DNA of 64,000 nucleotides from Gaiellasilicea sp963730405 (GCA_963730405.1 CAVSRW010000017.1:1-64000), one strand, 5' to 3'. Positions 20,408-28,834 are shown, numbered from the stretch's first letter. Program-made: numbers and translations. Notes: generated from the letters alone by a model not told the origin.

Positions 20408-23400
20408 TCGGTCCGGCGGCGGCCGGCGTGCGTGACCTTCGCGATCTGCGGCATCTCGACGCCGTCCGTCTCGAGCGAGACGGCCAGCACCTCCGCCTTG
20501 ATCCACTCGGCGTGCCGCTCGACGAGGTCGGCGTCCGCGGCGGGGAGCGTGACGACGATCCGGTCGGTCAGCTCGAGGCCCTGCTCCTTCCGCATCGAGT
20601 TGAGCGTATGGATCAGGTCGTACACGCGCCCCTCGAGCTCGAGCTCGGGGTCGAGCGCGGTGGCAATGCCGACGGTGAGCCCGTCCTCCGACGCGACCGC
20701 CCAACCTTCACGGGCGTGATGCTCCACGAGCACCTCGTTCTCGTGCAGCTTGTGGCCTGCGACGAGGTACCCGTCCGGAAGACGTTCGAACTCGGCGTTC
20801 GCCAGAGCCGCACGCACCATCGGCAGGTCCTTGCCGAGCCGCGGGCCGAGAGCCGGCAGGTTCGGCTTGACCTCGAGCTCCATTGACACGAACTCACCGA
20901 ACTCGATGTCCTTCACTCGAAGCTCGTCCTTGATCTCGTCGGCGTGGCCGACCGCCGAGGACGCGCCGTCGACGACCAACCGGCGCAGCGGTTGGCGAAG
21001 CTTCACACCCGCCTTGGCTCGCGCCTGGTGCCCGAGACCGACGATCCGGCGGAGCTCCGCGACCTCGTCGAGCAGCGCCCGATCGGGCCGAGTCGCATCG
21101 GGCCAGCCGGCGAGATGCACCGACGCCGGCGGATCGCCCGCCGCGCCGCGCACGAGGTTCTGCCAGAGGTGCTCGGCGAGGAACGGCATCACCGGTGCGA
21201 TCACGCGGACTCCCTGGACGAGCGCGTGCCAGAGCGCCTGCAGCGCGCTCGCGTCGCCGTCCCAGAAGCGCCGCCGTGAGCGGCGGATGTACCAGTTGGA
21301 GACGTCGTCGACGAACTCCTCGAACGCCCTCGTCACGTTCAGCGTCAGGTAAGCGTCGTAGCCGGCGGTCGCGTCGGCGACGAGCCGTCCGGTGCGCGCG
21401 GCGAGCCAGCGGTCGAGCGGCCGCTCGAGCGGCGGCGGTGCGCCGTAGGTCGGCCGGAAGCCCTCGATCGTCGCGTAGTCGACGAGAAAGCGCGCCGAGT
21501 TCCAGAGCGTCAGCAGCTTGCGCTTGATCTCGTGCGCAGGGCCGAAGCCGAAGAGGAGGTTGCGGTCGGGCGGCTGGGCACAGAACTGCCAGCGCATGAC
21601 GTCGGCGCCCATGCGGGCGAACGCGTCCTCTGCCTCGATCATGTTCCCCCAGGAGCCGTGCATCTCACGGCCGGTCTCGTCGAGCATCTTCTCGTAGCCG
21701 AGCACCTGCCGGTACGGCGCACGGCCGGTGAGCACGACCGACATGAAGTGCTGCGAGTAGAACCACAGCCGGATCTGCTCGCGCATCTCCGAAACCCAGT
21801 CGGCCGGGAACCACGCCTCCCAGTACGCGTGGTCGTGGAGGTCGGCGGTGGTCAGGCCTTCGGCCGCGCCGGTCGCATACCCGCGGGGGACGAACTCCGG
21901 GTTCTGCCAGCCGAGCGTCGAGAAGGGGACGATGCCGGCGTCGAGCCAGACGTCGCCGACCTCGACGACCCGCCGCACCGGCTCGCCGCAGGACTCGCAT
22001 CTGATCGGCACCTCGTCGATCCAGGGGCGGCGCAGCTCCTCGAGCTGCTCGAGCCCGGCCGTCGCGCGGTCCTCGAGCTCGGCCTTCGACCCGATCACGT
22101 TCAGGTGGCCGCAGTCGCACGGGTAGAAGGGCAGCGGCAGGCCGTAGTAGCGGCGGCGCGAGATGTTCCAGTCCCCCATGTTCCGGAGCCAGTCGTCCAT
22201 GCGCTTGCCCATGTAGGAGGGCGTCCATTCGACCTCCTGGTTGGCGTCGAGCAGCTGCGGCCGGAGATCCTCGACGGAGATGAACCAGTCGTCGGAGAGC
22301 CGGAAGATCAGCGGCGTGTCGCAGCGCCAGCAATGCGGGTAGGCGTGCTCGTAGAGACCGGCCTCGACGAGCAGCCCGCGCTCGCCGATGAACCCGATGA
22401 TCTGATCCGCCGCCTCGACGGTCGAGAGTCCGTGCAACCAGCCGTAGTCGTCGTAGAAGCGTCCTGCCTCGTCAACGGGGGTGAGCACGTCGAGCCCGTG
22501 CACGTTCGCGAGCTCGAAGTCCTCGCCGCCGCACCCGGGCGCGATGTGGACGATCCCGGTGCCCTGGTCGAGCGTTACCTCGTCCCACGGGATCACTCGA
22601 TGCTCCACGTCCCGGCCCGGGCCGACCTCGTCGAACGGCGCCGAGTAACGCCAGCCGACGAGCTCCTCGCCGCGCTTCCGCTCGTCGAAGATCTCGTCGG
22701 GACAGCGCTCGACGGCGACCCACTCGCCGTTGTCGCGCCGGCCGTACTCCGCGTCGGGTCTGACCGCAGCGGCGACGTTCGCCGGCAGCGTCCAGGGCGT
22801 CGTCGTCCAGATCACGAGCGACTCGTGCGGCCGCTCGAGGAGCGGGAAGCGGACGAAGAGGGACGGGTCGGCGCGATCCTGGTAGACGCCCGATTGGGAG
22901 AGCTCGTGCTGCGAAAGGGAGGTGCCGCAGCGCGGGCACCACTCGGTGGAGCGGTGGCCCATGTAGAGCCAGCCGTTCTCGTGCACGCGCTTCAGCATCC
23001 GCCAGACGTACTCGATGTTCGTGTCGCTGAAGGTGAAGTAGTCGCGGCCCCAGTCCATCCACTGACCGAGCCGGATCGACCCGCGGGTGATGTCCGCCGA
23101 CGACTGGACGACGACCTCGCGGCAGCGGCGAGCGAACTCGGCGAGCCCGAACTCCTCGATCTCGCGCTTGGAGTTGAGGCCGAGCTGGCGCTCGACGCCG
23201 ACCTCGATCCAGAGGCCCTGGCAGTCGAAGCCGTTCTGGTAGCGCTGGTGGTAGCCCCGCAGCGCCTTGTAGCGCTGGAACACATCCTTGAGCGTGCGGC
23301 CCCACGCCGTGTGCACCGCCAGCTTCTTGTTCGCCGTCACCGGTCCGTCGACGAAGCTGAACCTGGGTCCGCGCCGGTTCTGCTCCCGGAGGCGCTCGAA

Positions 23401-23481
23401 CGTCTGCTCGCGCTCCCAGAGATCCAGGATCTCGAGCTCGAGCGCGGGGTGGTCGGGCTTGTCCGGAAGCGGCTTGAACAT
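20404..23481 (-). CDS. Isoleucyl-tRNA synthetase-like protein with altered class I motifs
   Basis: A 1025-residue class I synthetase with the full IleRS layout: catalytic core, editing domain (LVIWTTTPWTLPAN), CxxC zinc-like pairs (EWCPRCG, HCWRCDT, PCDCGH, RCESCGE) and a helical anticodon-binding C-terminus. Both catalytic signatures are unusual: the HIGH position reads AVHTAWGRTLKD and the KMSKS position reads EMHGSWGN, without the KMSK lysines. A -10 box TAGAAT lies eight bases before the ATG; no T-box was found. It may be the sole IleRS or a paralogue of a normal one elsewhere. Confidence 0.85.
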   Translation of the reverse strand: MFKPLPDKPDHPALELEILDLWEREQTFERLREQNRRGPRFSFVDGPVTANKKLAVHTAWGRTLKDVFQRYKALRGYHQRYQNGFDCQGLWIEVGVERQLGLNSKREIEEFGLAEFARRCREVVVQSSADITRGSIRLGQWMDWGRDYFTFSDTNIEYVWRMLKRVHENGWLYMGHRSTEWCPRCGTSLSQHELSQSGVYQDRADPSLFVRFPLLERPHESLVIWTTTPWTLPANVAAAVRPDAEYGRRDNGEWVAVERCPDEIFDERKRGEELVGWRYSAPFDEVGPGRDVEHRVIPWDEVTLDQGTGIVHIAPGCGGEDFELANVHGLDVLTPVDEAGRFYDDYGWLHGLSTVEAADQIIGFIGERGLLVEAGLYEHAYPHCWRCDTPLIFRLSDDWFISVEDLRPQLLDANQEVEWTPSYMGKRMDDWLRNMGDWNISRRRYYGLPLPFYPCDCGHLNVIGSKAELEDRATAGLEQLEELRRPWIDEVPIRCESCGEPVRRVVEVGDVWLDAGIVPFSTLGWQNPEFVPRGYATGAAEGLTTADLHDHAYWEAWFPADWVSEMREQIRLWFYSQHFMSVVLTGRAPYRQVLGYEKMLDETGREMHGSWGNMIEAEDAFARMGADVMRWQFCAQPPDRNLLFGFGPAHEIKRKLLTLWNSARFLVDYATIEGFRPTYGAPPPLERPLDRWLAARTGRLVADATAGYDAYLTLNVTRAFEEFVDDVSNWYIRRSRRRFWDGDASALQALWHALVQGVRVIAPVMPFLAEHLWQNLVRGAAGDPPASVHLAGWPDATRPDRALLDEVAELRRIVGLGHQARAKAGVKLRQPLRRLVVDGASSAVGHADEIKDELRVKDIEFGEFVSMELEVKPNLPALGPRLGKDLPMVRAALANAEFERLPDGYLVAGHKLHENEVLVEHHAREGWAVASEDGLTVGIATALDPELELEGRVYDLIHTLNSMRKEQGLELTDRIVVTLPAADADLVERHAEWIKAEVLAVSLETDGVEMPQIAKVTHAGRRRTD

Positions 23482-23530
23482 GCGCTTCGATTCTAGGGAA
23501 CAGTCCGTCCGCCCTCGTCGTTTTCATTCG

Positions 23531-23554
23531 ATGAGGCCGGGGAACCGGCCTCAT
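23531..23554 (+). other. Perfect 10-bp hairpin with GGAA tetraloop
   Basis: ATGAGGCCGG and CCGGCCTCAT flank a GGAA (GNRA-type) loop between the divergent ileS and trxA starts, 23 bases before the trxA ATG. It would form in the trxA 5' leader. No T tract follows on either strand, so it is not a simple terminator. Confidence 0.5.
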
Positions 23555-23577
23555 TACCCAGCGAAAGGAACGTCGGA

Positions 23578-23898
23578 ATGGCAACAGCAGTGAAGGAAGA
23601 CACGTTCACCCAGGAGGTCCTCCAGAGCGACAAGCCCGTGATCGTGGACTTCTGGGCCGAGTGGTGCGGCCCGTGCCACGCGGTCGCCCCGGTCCTGGAC
23701 CGGATCGTCGAGGAGCGCGACGGCGAGGTGAAGCTCGTCAAGGTGAACATCGACGAGGAGCGCGGTCTCGCGGAGCGCTACGGGATCGCCTCGATCCCGA
23801 CCATGATCCTCTTCAAGGACGGGGAGCCGTCGCAGGTCGCGGTCGGCGCCCAGCCCAAGGGCGCGCTCGAGCGCAGCCTCGGGCTCTCGGCCGACTAG
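23578..23898 (+). CDS. trxA: Thioredoxin
   Basis: A 106-residue thioredoxin with the active site WAEWCGPCHAVAP, the buried Asp region (VIVDFWAEWC), the cis-Pro loop (IASIPTMILFKDG) and a normal C-terminal helix. It reduces disulfides in the cytosol. The ATG has GAAAGGAA upstream. The gene ends four bases into the convergent DUF2231 gene. Confidence 0.95.
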   Translation: MATAVKEDTFTQEVLQSDKPVIVDFWAEWCGPCHAVAPVLDRIVEERDGEVKLVKVNIDEERGLAERYGIASIPTMILFKDGEPSQVAVGAQPKGALERSLGLSAD

Positions 23899-24416
23899 CG
23901 CTCGGCCCGTTCCTCATTCCGGTCGGGGATCGGCGAGACCGCACGGCTCGCCGGTTCCTCGACCAGGTTCAGCACGCGCATGCCGTAGTTGAAGACGACG
24001 GCGCCGCCGAGCCAGCCGCCGACGGTGAGCACGATGAAGCCGACGAGCGTCAGGATGAAGGCGCCGTCGGCGACCGCGCCGTCGATGCCGTCGCCGTAGC
24101 CGGCACCGATCGAGACGAGGAAGAACGCGGTCGCGATCAGCATCGCGATCATGTGCGCCGTCGCGGTGCGCCAGAGCGGCGTCCCCCGCTCGATCCGGAG
24201 CCAGTCGGCGAAACCGGTGATCGCGGTCGGCGCGCTGAACAGGAGCCCGACGATCAGAGCGAGCGTCCAGCCCTGCGCGGCCTCGCTCTCGGCGATGCCT
24301 ACCTTGCTCATGACCGCCGCCACCGTGGCGAACGCATAGGTGCCGATCGTGGCGTCGGTCAGCGGCGGGTGCAGCGGATGGCCTGGCGTGCCGCGGTAGA
24401 GGAAGTCGAGCTTCAC
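23895..24416 (-). CDS. DUF2231-type membrane protein
   Basis: A protein of about 173 residues with four hydrophobic segments and the family start GHPLHPPLTDATIGTYAFATVAAV. DUF2231 proteins are predicted inner-membrane proteins of unknown role, often near redox or heme genes. I start at GTG 24416 (KLDFLYRGTPGHPLHP) because the extra upstream codons are basic and lack a ribosome binding site. Start confidence is low. Confidence 0.75.
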   Translation of the reverse strand: MKLDFLYRGTPGHPLHPPLTDATIGTYAFATVAAVMSKVGIAESEAAQGWTLALIVGLLFSAPTAITGFADWLRIERGTPLWRTATAHMIAMLIATAFFLVSIGAGYGDGIDGAVADGAFILTLVGFIVLTVGGWLGGAVVFNYGMRVLNLVEEPASRAVSPIPDRNEERAER

Positions 24417-24467
24417 TGCCCGAGCGTTTCCGCCCCGGCACCGCAGCAAACGCCCGGCTAGGGCGCG

Positions 24468-24590
24468 CTACTCGTCGACCGTCTCGAGGTAGCCGAGGAA
24501 GGCCGCGTGCTTGGCCAGAAGCGTCTCGATCTCGCTCAGGCCGACCGCCGCCCAGTCCTCGACCCAGGTCTCGGAGAGGTCGTCTTCCAT
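24468..24590 (-). CDS. Small acidic protein, 40 residues
   Basis: A short ORF in the gap between the DUF2231 gene and the lipid kinase encodes MEDDLSETWVEDWAAVGL then SEIETLLAKHAAFLGYLETVDE. Third codon positions are almost all G or C, as in the real genes here, which supports coding. It is acidic and likely helical, with no signal or membrane segment. I do not recognise it. Confidence 0.5.
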   Translation of the reverse strand: MEDDLSETWVEDWAAVGLSEIETLLAKHAAFLGYLETVDE

Positions 24591-24653
24591 GATATGGAGA
24601 CCGCGCTCGCTCATCTGAGCCTGATGATCGACACGGACCTCCGCGGGTACATG

Positions 24654-24673
24654 GGCCGAACGGCCTATCTTTC
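24654..24673 (+). promoter_or_regulatory. Palindromic motif GGCCGAACGGCCTATCTTTC
   Basis: Twenty bases that match the kinase-upstream motif (minus strand 19268-19290) at 17 positions, in the same orientation and 21 bases from the start codon. A second, imperfect GGCCG-GCT-CGGCC follows immediately. Probably a binding site for a dimeric regulator. Confidence 0.5.
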
Positions 24674-24694
24674 GGGCCGGCTCGGCCTCACTCG

Positions 24695-25507
24695 ATGCAG
24701 CTATTCCTCATTGTCAATCCCCGCTCCGGCACGGAGTCTCCGACCGCCGAGGAGCTCCACGACGCCGCCGAGCGGCGCGGCGTCCGCGTGCATCTGCTCC
24801 AGGAGGGTGACGACCTGCAGGCGGTCGCGCGCCAGGCCGACGCGGAGGTGCTGGGGATGGCCGGAGGCGACGGTTCGCTCGCGGCCGTCGCCGAGGTCGC
24901 GATCGAGCGAAACGTCCCCTTCGTCGTCGTGCCGTTCGGCACGCGGAACCACTTCGCCCGCGACCTCGGGCTCGACCGCGACGACCCGCTCGGGGCCCTC
25001 GCCGCCTTCGACGAGGGGACCGAGCGTCGCATCGACGTCGCATACGGCAACGACAGGCTCTTCCTGAACAACGTCTCGCTCGGGATCTACGCGCGGCTCG
25101 TCCACCGGCGCGAGCACCACCGGCGCCGGCGCGACGCCCTCGCGCGGCTCCGCGCTCTCGTGCTGACGCTCCGGGATCGCGGGCGGCAGCAGCGGTTCAC
25201 GATCGACGGCGACGTGGTGCGGGCGCGGCTCGTGCTGGTCTCGAACAACGACTACACCCTCGACCTCTTCTCGCTCGGGGAGCGCGAGCGGCTCGACGAG
25301 GGCAAGCTCCACCTCTACATTCCACACGGCTTCCGCCGGATCACCTGGGAGGAGCGCTCGTGCACCCAGCTCGAGATCGGCGCCCCGCAGCCCCGGCTGC
25401 GGACTGCGATCGACGGCGAGCCGGTCGAGCTCGAGACGCCGCTGAGCTTCCGGATCGAGCCGTTGGCGCTACGCGTGCTCGTGCCGCCCGCGCCAGAGCC
25501 GGAGTAG
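24695..25507 (+). CDS. Diacylglycerol/lipid kinase-family protein
   Basis: A 270-residue single-domain protein of the DAGK/YegS/sphingosine kinase fold: VNPRSG, the nucleotide loop GGDGSLAAVAE (GGDGT motif) and PFGTRNHFARDLGLD. The C-terminal half is the usual beta-sandwich with FLNNVSLGIYARLV. It transfers phosphate from ATP to a lipid hydroxyl; the substrate is unknown. A palindromic motif shared with the histidine kinase promoter lies upstream. It overlaps the NUDIX gene tail to tail by 39 bases. Confidence 0.88.
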   Translation: MQLFLIVNPRSGTESPTAEELHDAAERRGVRVHLLQEGDDLQAVARQADAEVLGMAGGDGSLAAVAEVAIERNVPFVVVPFGTRNHFARDLGLDRDDPLGALAAFDEGTERRIDVAYGNDRLFLNNVSLGIYARLVHRREHHRRRRDALARLRALVLTLRDRGRQQRFTIDGDVVRARLVLVSNNDYTLDLFSLGERERLDEGKLHLYIPHGFRRITWEERSCTQLEIGAPQPRLRTAIDGEPVELETPLSFRIEPLALRVLVPPAPEPE

Positions 25508-25978
25508 CTCCGGGAAGTGGGCGAACGCGAGCTCCTCGTCGCCTGGGAGCTCGTGCGGCGCGAACCAGGCGAGCTCGGCGACGTCGTCCGCGGCTCGTTC
25601 GGCGCCGCCCGTGACACGGGCGTCCCAGGTGAGGCAGAGGACGGTCCGGCCCTGATACCCGGGCTCCATCCAGACGCCGACGAACCGTTGAGGCTCGACG
25701 TCGAGCCCGGTCTCCTCCTTCAGCTCCCGCACGAGCGCGTCGAGCGGATGCTCGTTCTCCTCGAGGAAGCCGCCGGGGAGGTCCCAGAGCCCGGCGCTCG
25801 GCTCGTACGCGCGGCGGCCGAGCAGCAACCGCCCGTCCCGCTCCACGAGCGCTTGCACCGCCGGCGCGGGATTCGACCAGACGACGTGATCGCACGCGGG
25901 ACAGGCGAAGTGGTTGCCTCGATGCTCGCCCTCGACGCCGCAGCGTGGACAGAACCGCCAGCCGTCGAGGATGCCCAC
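25469..25978 (-). CDS. NUDIX hydrolase with N-terminal zinc ribbon
   Basis: A protein of 169 residues. The N-terminus is a zinc ribbon (FCPRCG, then ACPACDH) as in NudC-like or ADP-ribose hydrolases; the NUDIX box runs GGFLEENEHPLDALVRELKEETGL. Substrate probably a nucleoside diphosphate derivative. GTG 25978 is supported by TACCGT six bases upstream, on a promoter that overlaps the divergent gene's -10 box. Confidence 0.85.
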   Translation of the reverse strand: MGILDGWRFCPRCGVEGEHRGNHFACPACDHVVWSNPAPAVQALVERDGRLLLGRRAYEPSAGLWDLPGGFLEENEHPLDALVRELKEETGLDVEPQRFVGVWMEPGYQGRTVLCLTWDARVTGGAERAADDVAELAWFAPHELPGDEELAFAHFPELLRLWRGRHEHA

Positions 25979-25983
25979 GGCGC

Positions 25984-25990
25984 TACGGTA
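25984..25990. promoter_or_regulatory. Overlapping divergent -10 boxes
   Basis: TACGGT (25984-25989, plus strand) is seven bases before the GTG of the cNMP-binding gene. TACCGT (25990-25985, minus strand) is six bases before the GTG of the NUDIX gene. The two boxes share five base pairs, so both promoters cannot open at once. Confidence 0.6.
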
Positions 25991-25996
25991 CTGGCC

Positions 25997-26368
25997 GTGC
26001 CGCGCCATGTGCCCGCCACCGTCCACGAGCTGACGCGCGTGGGACTCCTCTCCGGCCTGCCCGGGGAGCACCTCTCGAAGCTGGCCGCCCGGCTGGAGCG
26101 AGAGGAGGTCTCGCCCGGCGAGACCGTCGTTCGCGAGGGCGAGCACGGCGACCGCTTCTACGTCGTCCTCTCCGGGATGCTGAGCGTCAGCCAGGAGGGC
26201 CTGGGCCAGCGCCGGGTACTGCGGCCGGGCGACGCGTTCGGCGAGGTCGCACTGGCGATGGGGATCCCGCGCACCGCTTCCGTCCGCGCGGTCACGCCCG
26301 CCGTCGTCGCGAGCTGCGACCAGGAGACGTTCGACGAGCTCCTGCGGCCGATCTTCGCCGACGAGTGA
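25997..26368 (+). CDS. Cyclic nucleotide-binding domain protein
   Basis: A 123-residue protein that is essentially one cNMP-binding domain: GETVVREGEHGDRFYVVLSG and the phosphate-binding cassette FGEVALAMGIPRTASVRA, which keeps the Glu and Arg used to bind cAMP or cGMP. No DNA-binding or output domain is present. GTG 25997 is chosen from the -10 box. The following hydrolase overlaps it (GTGA), which suggests a joint role. Confidence 0.85.
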   Translation: MPRHVPATVHELTRVGLLSGLPGEHLSKLAARLEREEVSPGETVVREGEHGDRFYVVLSGMLSVSQEGLGQRRVLRPGDAFGEVALAMGIPRTASVRAVTPAVVASCDQETFDELLRPIFADE

Positions 26369-27078
26369 GGGTCCTGCTCCTGCACGCCGGGATCGCCGAC
26401 CGCCGCATGTGGGCGGCGCAGGTGGAGGCGCTCGAGGCAGCCGGCCACACGGTGGTGGCGCCCGACCTTCCGGGCTTCGGCGACGCCGCGCTCGAGCCGC
26501 CCACGGTCGACTACGTCGGCTTCGCCGCCGGTCTGCTCGACGGCCCGGCCGCGGTCGTCGGCTGCTCGTTCGGCGGGCGGGTGGCGGTCGAGCTGGCCGG
26601 CGCGAAGCCCGAGCTCGTCCGGAAGCTCGTCCTCGTCGCGCCCGGGCTGGCCTCGACCGAGTGGACGGAGGAGAGCAAGGCCGGCTTCGCCGAGGAGGAA
26701 GAGCTCGTCGAGCGGGGCGACCTCGCCGGCGCCGGCGCGCAGCAGGCGAGGATGTGGCTCGCCCCCGATGCCTCCGAGGAGGTTCGCCGGCTGACGGCAG
26801 CGATGACCGTGCGCTCGTACGAGCAGCAGCTGCCCGTCGACGGCGAGGTGCGCGCGTCGTGGCCGGAGCCCTCGGCCGAGACGCGCCTTCGCGAGCTGCG
26901 GCAGCCGACGCTCGTCGTCGTCGGCGCAGCCGACCGGCCCGAGCTTCGCTCGCTGGCCGAACGGATCGCGGAGGAGCTGCCCGACGCGCGCCTCGAGACG
27001 ATCGCGGGTGCCGGCCACCTGCCGAGCCTCGAGCGCCCGGCCGAGCTGAACCGGCTACTGCTCGAGTTCCTCCAGTAG
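26365..27078 (+). CDS. Alpha/beta hydrolase
   Basis: A 237-residue hydrolase with the nucleophile elbow GCSFGGR, oxyanion region LLLHAGIADRRMW, Asp near AADRPELR and His in GAGHLPSLERP. It is cytosolic, with no signal peptide. The GTG overlaps the stop of the cNMP-binding gene. The lid helices (EESKAGFAEEEELVERGDLAG) are typical of this broad family; substrate unknown. It overlaps the next gene tail to tail by 24 bases. Confidence 0.88.
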   Translation: MRVLLLHAGIADRRMWAAQVEALEAAGHTVVAPDLPGFGDAALEPPTVDYVGFAAGLLDGPAAVVGCSFGGRVAVELAGAKPELVRKLVLVAPGLASTEWTEESKAGFAEEEELVERGDLAGAGAQQARMWLAPDASEEVRRLTAAMTVRSYEQQLPVDGEVRASWPEPSAETRLRELRQPTLVVVGAADRPELRSLAERIAEELPDARLETIAGAGHLPSLERPAELNRLLLEFLQ

Positions 27079-27873
27079 CGCGTCCGAGAGCGAGGGCCAG
27101 GCGGTCGCCGCCCAGGGGCCGAACGACTCGTCCGCGACCGCGGCCGCGAGGAGCTGCCGCTCCGGGTCGATCCAGAGGAAGGTCGCCGTCCCCGGCTTGG
27201 AGCCGAAGTGGCCGTACGTGCGCGGCGAGTTGCGCGTCCCCGTCCAGTGCGGCGACTTGCGCCCGCGCAGCTCGAAGCCGAGCCCCCAGTCGTTCGGGGT
27301 CTGGCGGCCGAACCCAGGCAGGACACCTTCGAGACCCGGGAACTGGACCGAGGTCGCCTCGGCGAGCGTCTCGGGCGCGATCAGGGTCGGCGCGAGCGCC
27401 TCGCGGCCGAAGGCGAGCATGTCGCCGAGCGTGCCGACGATGCCGCCGGCAGCGTCGCCCTCGAGCGTCGCCCCGAGTGCGAGCGGCTCCAGCACCGCTG
27501 CGCGGACGTACTCCGCGAACGGCATCTCCGTCCGCTCCGCCAGGTGCCGGGCGAGCGCGAGGTAGCCGCTGTTCGAGTAGACGCGCCGCTCGCCAGGGCG
27601 GCCGAGCGGCGTCGGCGAGTCCCAGGCGAGGCCGGACGCGTGCGCGAGCAGGTGGCGGACGGTCGAGCCCTCCGGGCCGGCCGGCTCGTCCAGGTCGAGC
27701 GCGCCTTCCTCGGCGGCGACGAGGGTCGCGTAGGCGACGAGCGGCTTCGTGACCGAGCCCCAGCCGAGGCGGTGCTCGACGTCGCCGTGCGCCGCGAGGA
27801 CGCCGTCCGCCCCGGCCACGCCGGCGGCCTTGTGCTCGGCCGGCCAGCCGGCGATCAGTTCCAGCGCGTGCAC
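27055..27873 (-). CDS. Serine beta-lactamase-family hydrolase
   Basis: A 272-residue class C-like fold: SxxK as GSVTKPL, YxN as YSNSGY and a C-terminal HFGSKPGTATFLW in place of KTG. There is no signal peptide, so it is more likely a cytosolic esterase or peptidase than an antibiotic resistance enzyme. GTG 27873 is supported by TACGCT eight bases upstream. It is divergent from the DppB-like permease. Confidence 0.85.
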   Translation of the reverse strand: MHALELIAGWPAEHKAAGVAGADGVLAAHGDVEHRLGWGSVTKPLVAYATLVAAEEGALDLDEPAGPEGSTVRHLLAHASGLAWDSPTPLGRPGERRVYSNSGYLALARHLAERTEMPFAEYVRAAVLEPLALGATLEGDAAGGIVGTLGDMLAFGREALAPTLIAPETLAEATSVQFPGLEGVLPGFGRQTPNDWGLGFELRGRKSPHWTGTRNSPRTYGHFGSKPGTATFLWIDPERQLLAAAVADESFGPWAATAWPSLSDALLEELEQ

Positions 27874-27881
27874 GGTGGGCC

Positions 27882-27895
27882 AGCGTAACTACCTT
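27882..27895. promoter_or_regulatory. Adjacent divergent -10 boxes
   Basis: TACGCT (minus, 27887-27882) is eight bases before the beta-lactamase-family GTG; TACCTT (plus, 27890-27895) is six bases before the permease ATG. The two boxes nearly abut, so the promoters must compete. Confidence 0.55.
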
Positions 27896-27901
27896 GACGC
27901 G

Positions 27902-28834
27902 ATGTCCCTCGGAGCCTTCGTGCTGCGTCGGATCCTCGTCGCGATCCCGACGCTGCTGGTGATCACGTTCGCCACATTCGCGCTCCTGCGCGGCGCGGGC
28001 GGCGACCCTTTCACCCTCCCCGAGGGCTTCGCGGCGCTGCCGCCGCCGGTGGAGCGGGAACTGCGCGCGTATTACCGCTTCGACGAGCCGTGGCCGGCGC
28101 AGTTCGCGAACTACGTCCGCAACATCGTCACGTTCGACTTCGGGCCGTCGCTGAACCGGCGGCGCGTGTCGGTCGACGCGGTGATCGAGCAGAGCCTGCC
28201 CGTGACGGCACAGCTGGTCGCTCTCGCCTCCATGATCGCCATCCCGGTCGGCTTCATGCTCGGCCTGCTCGGGGCGCTCCGGCGGCGGACGCCGGCCGAC
28301 ACGGCGTTCACCGCCGTCTCGACCGTCCTGCTCGTCGTCCCCGTCTTCTTCGTCGCGTGGCTGCTCTCCCGCTACCCCGCGCTCCAGTGGCACTGGTTCC
28401 CGCTCGGCTGGGACAGCTGGGAGGCCCGGATCCTGCCCGTCCTGACGCTGGCGCTCGCGCCGACCGGCTACATCGCCCGCCTCGTCCGAGCCTCGGTCGT
28501 GGAGACGCTCGACGAGGACTACGTCCGCACCGCCCGGGCGAAGGGCCTACGCCGCGACCGGGTCGTGCTGGTGCACGTCGTCCGCAACTCGCTCGTCCCG
28601 GTGCTCTCGGCCGTCGTGCCGATGCTCGCGCTGCTGATCACCGGCGCGTTCTTCGTCGAGGAGGCCTTCGGGATCCCGGGCGCGTCCGGCGAGTTCCTCC
28701 TCTCCGCGCGCATTCGCGACTTCCCGATGCTGATGGGGCTGACGGTCGTGCTCGCCACCGTCGTGATCGTCGTCAACCTGATCGCGGACGTGCTGATCGC
28801 GCTGCTGGACCCGCGTGTCCGGGAGGCGCGATGA
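27902..28834 (+). CDS. Oligopeptide-type ABC transporter permease (DppB-like)
   Basis: A 310-residue permease with six membrane segments, starting FVLRRILVAIPTLLVITFATFAL and carrying the coupling motif DYVRTARAKGLRRDRVVLVHVVRNSLVP. It belongs to the peptide/nickel/opine family. ATG 27902 has TACCTT six bases before it. It overlaps the DppC-like gene by four bases. No binding protein or ATPase lies nearby. Confidence 0.9.
   Translation: MSLGAFVLRRILVAIPTLLVITFATFALLRGAGGDPFTLPEGFAALPPPVERELRAYYRFDEPWPAQFANYVRNIVTFDFGPSLNRRRVSVDAVIEQSLPVTAQLVALASMIAIPVGFMLGLLGALRRRTPADTAFTAVSTVLLVVPVFFVAWLLSRYPALQWHWFPLGWDSWEARILPVLTLALAPTGYIARLVRASVVETLDEDYVRTARAKGLRRDRVVLVHVVRNSLVPVLSAVVPMLALLITGAFFVEEAFGIPGASGEFLLSARIRDFPMLMGLTVVLATVVIVVNLIADVLIALLDPRVREAR

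Noticed and set aside
23482..23577. T-box leader upstream of the ileS-like gene
   Set aside because: No T-box consensus or specifier structure is visible, and a -10 box eight bases from the ATG implies a leaderless transcript.
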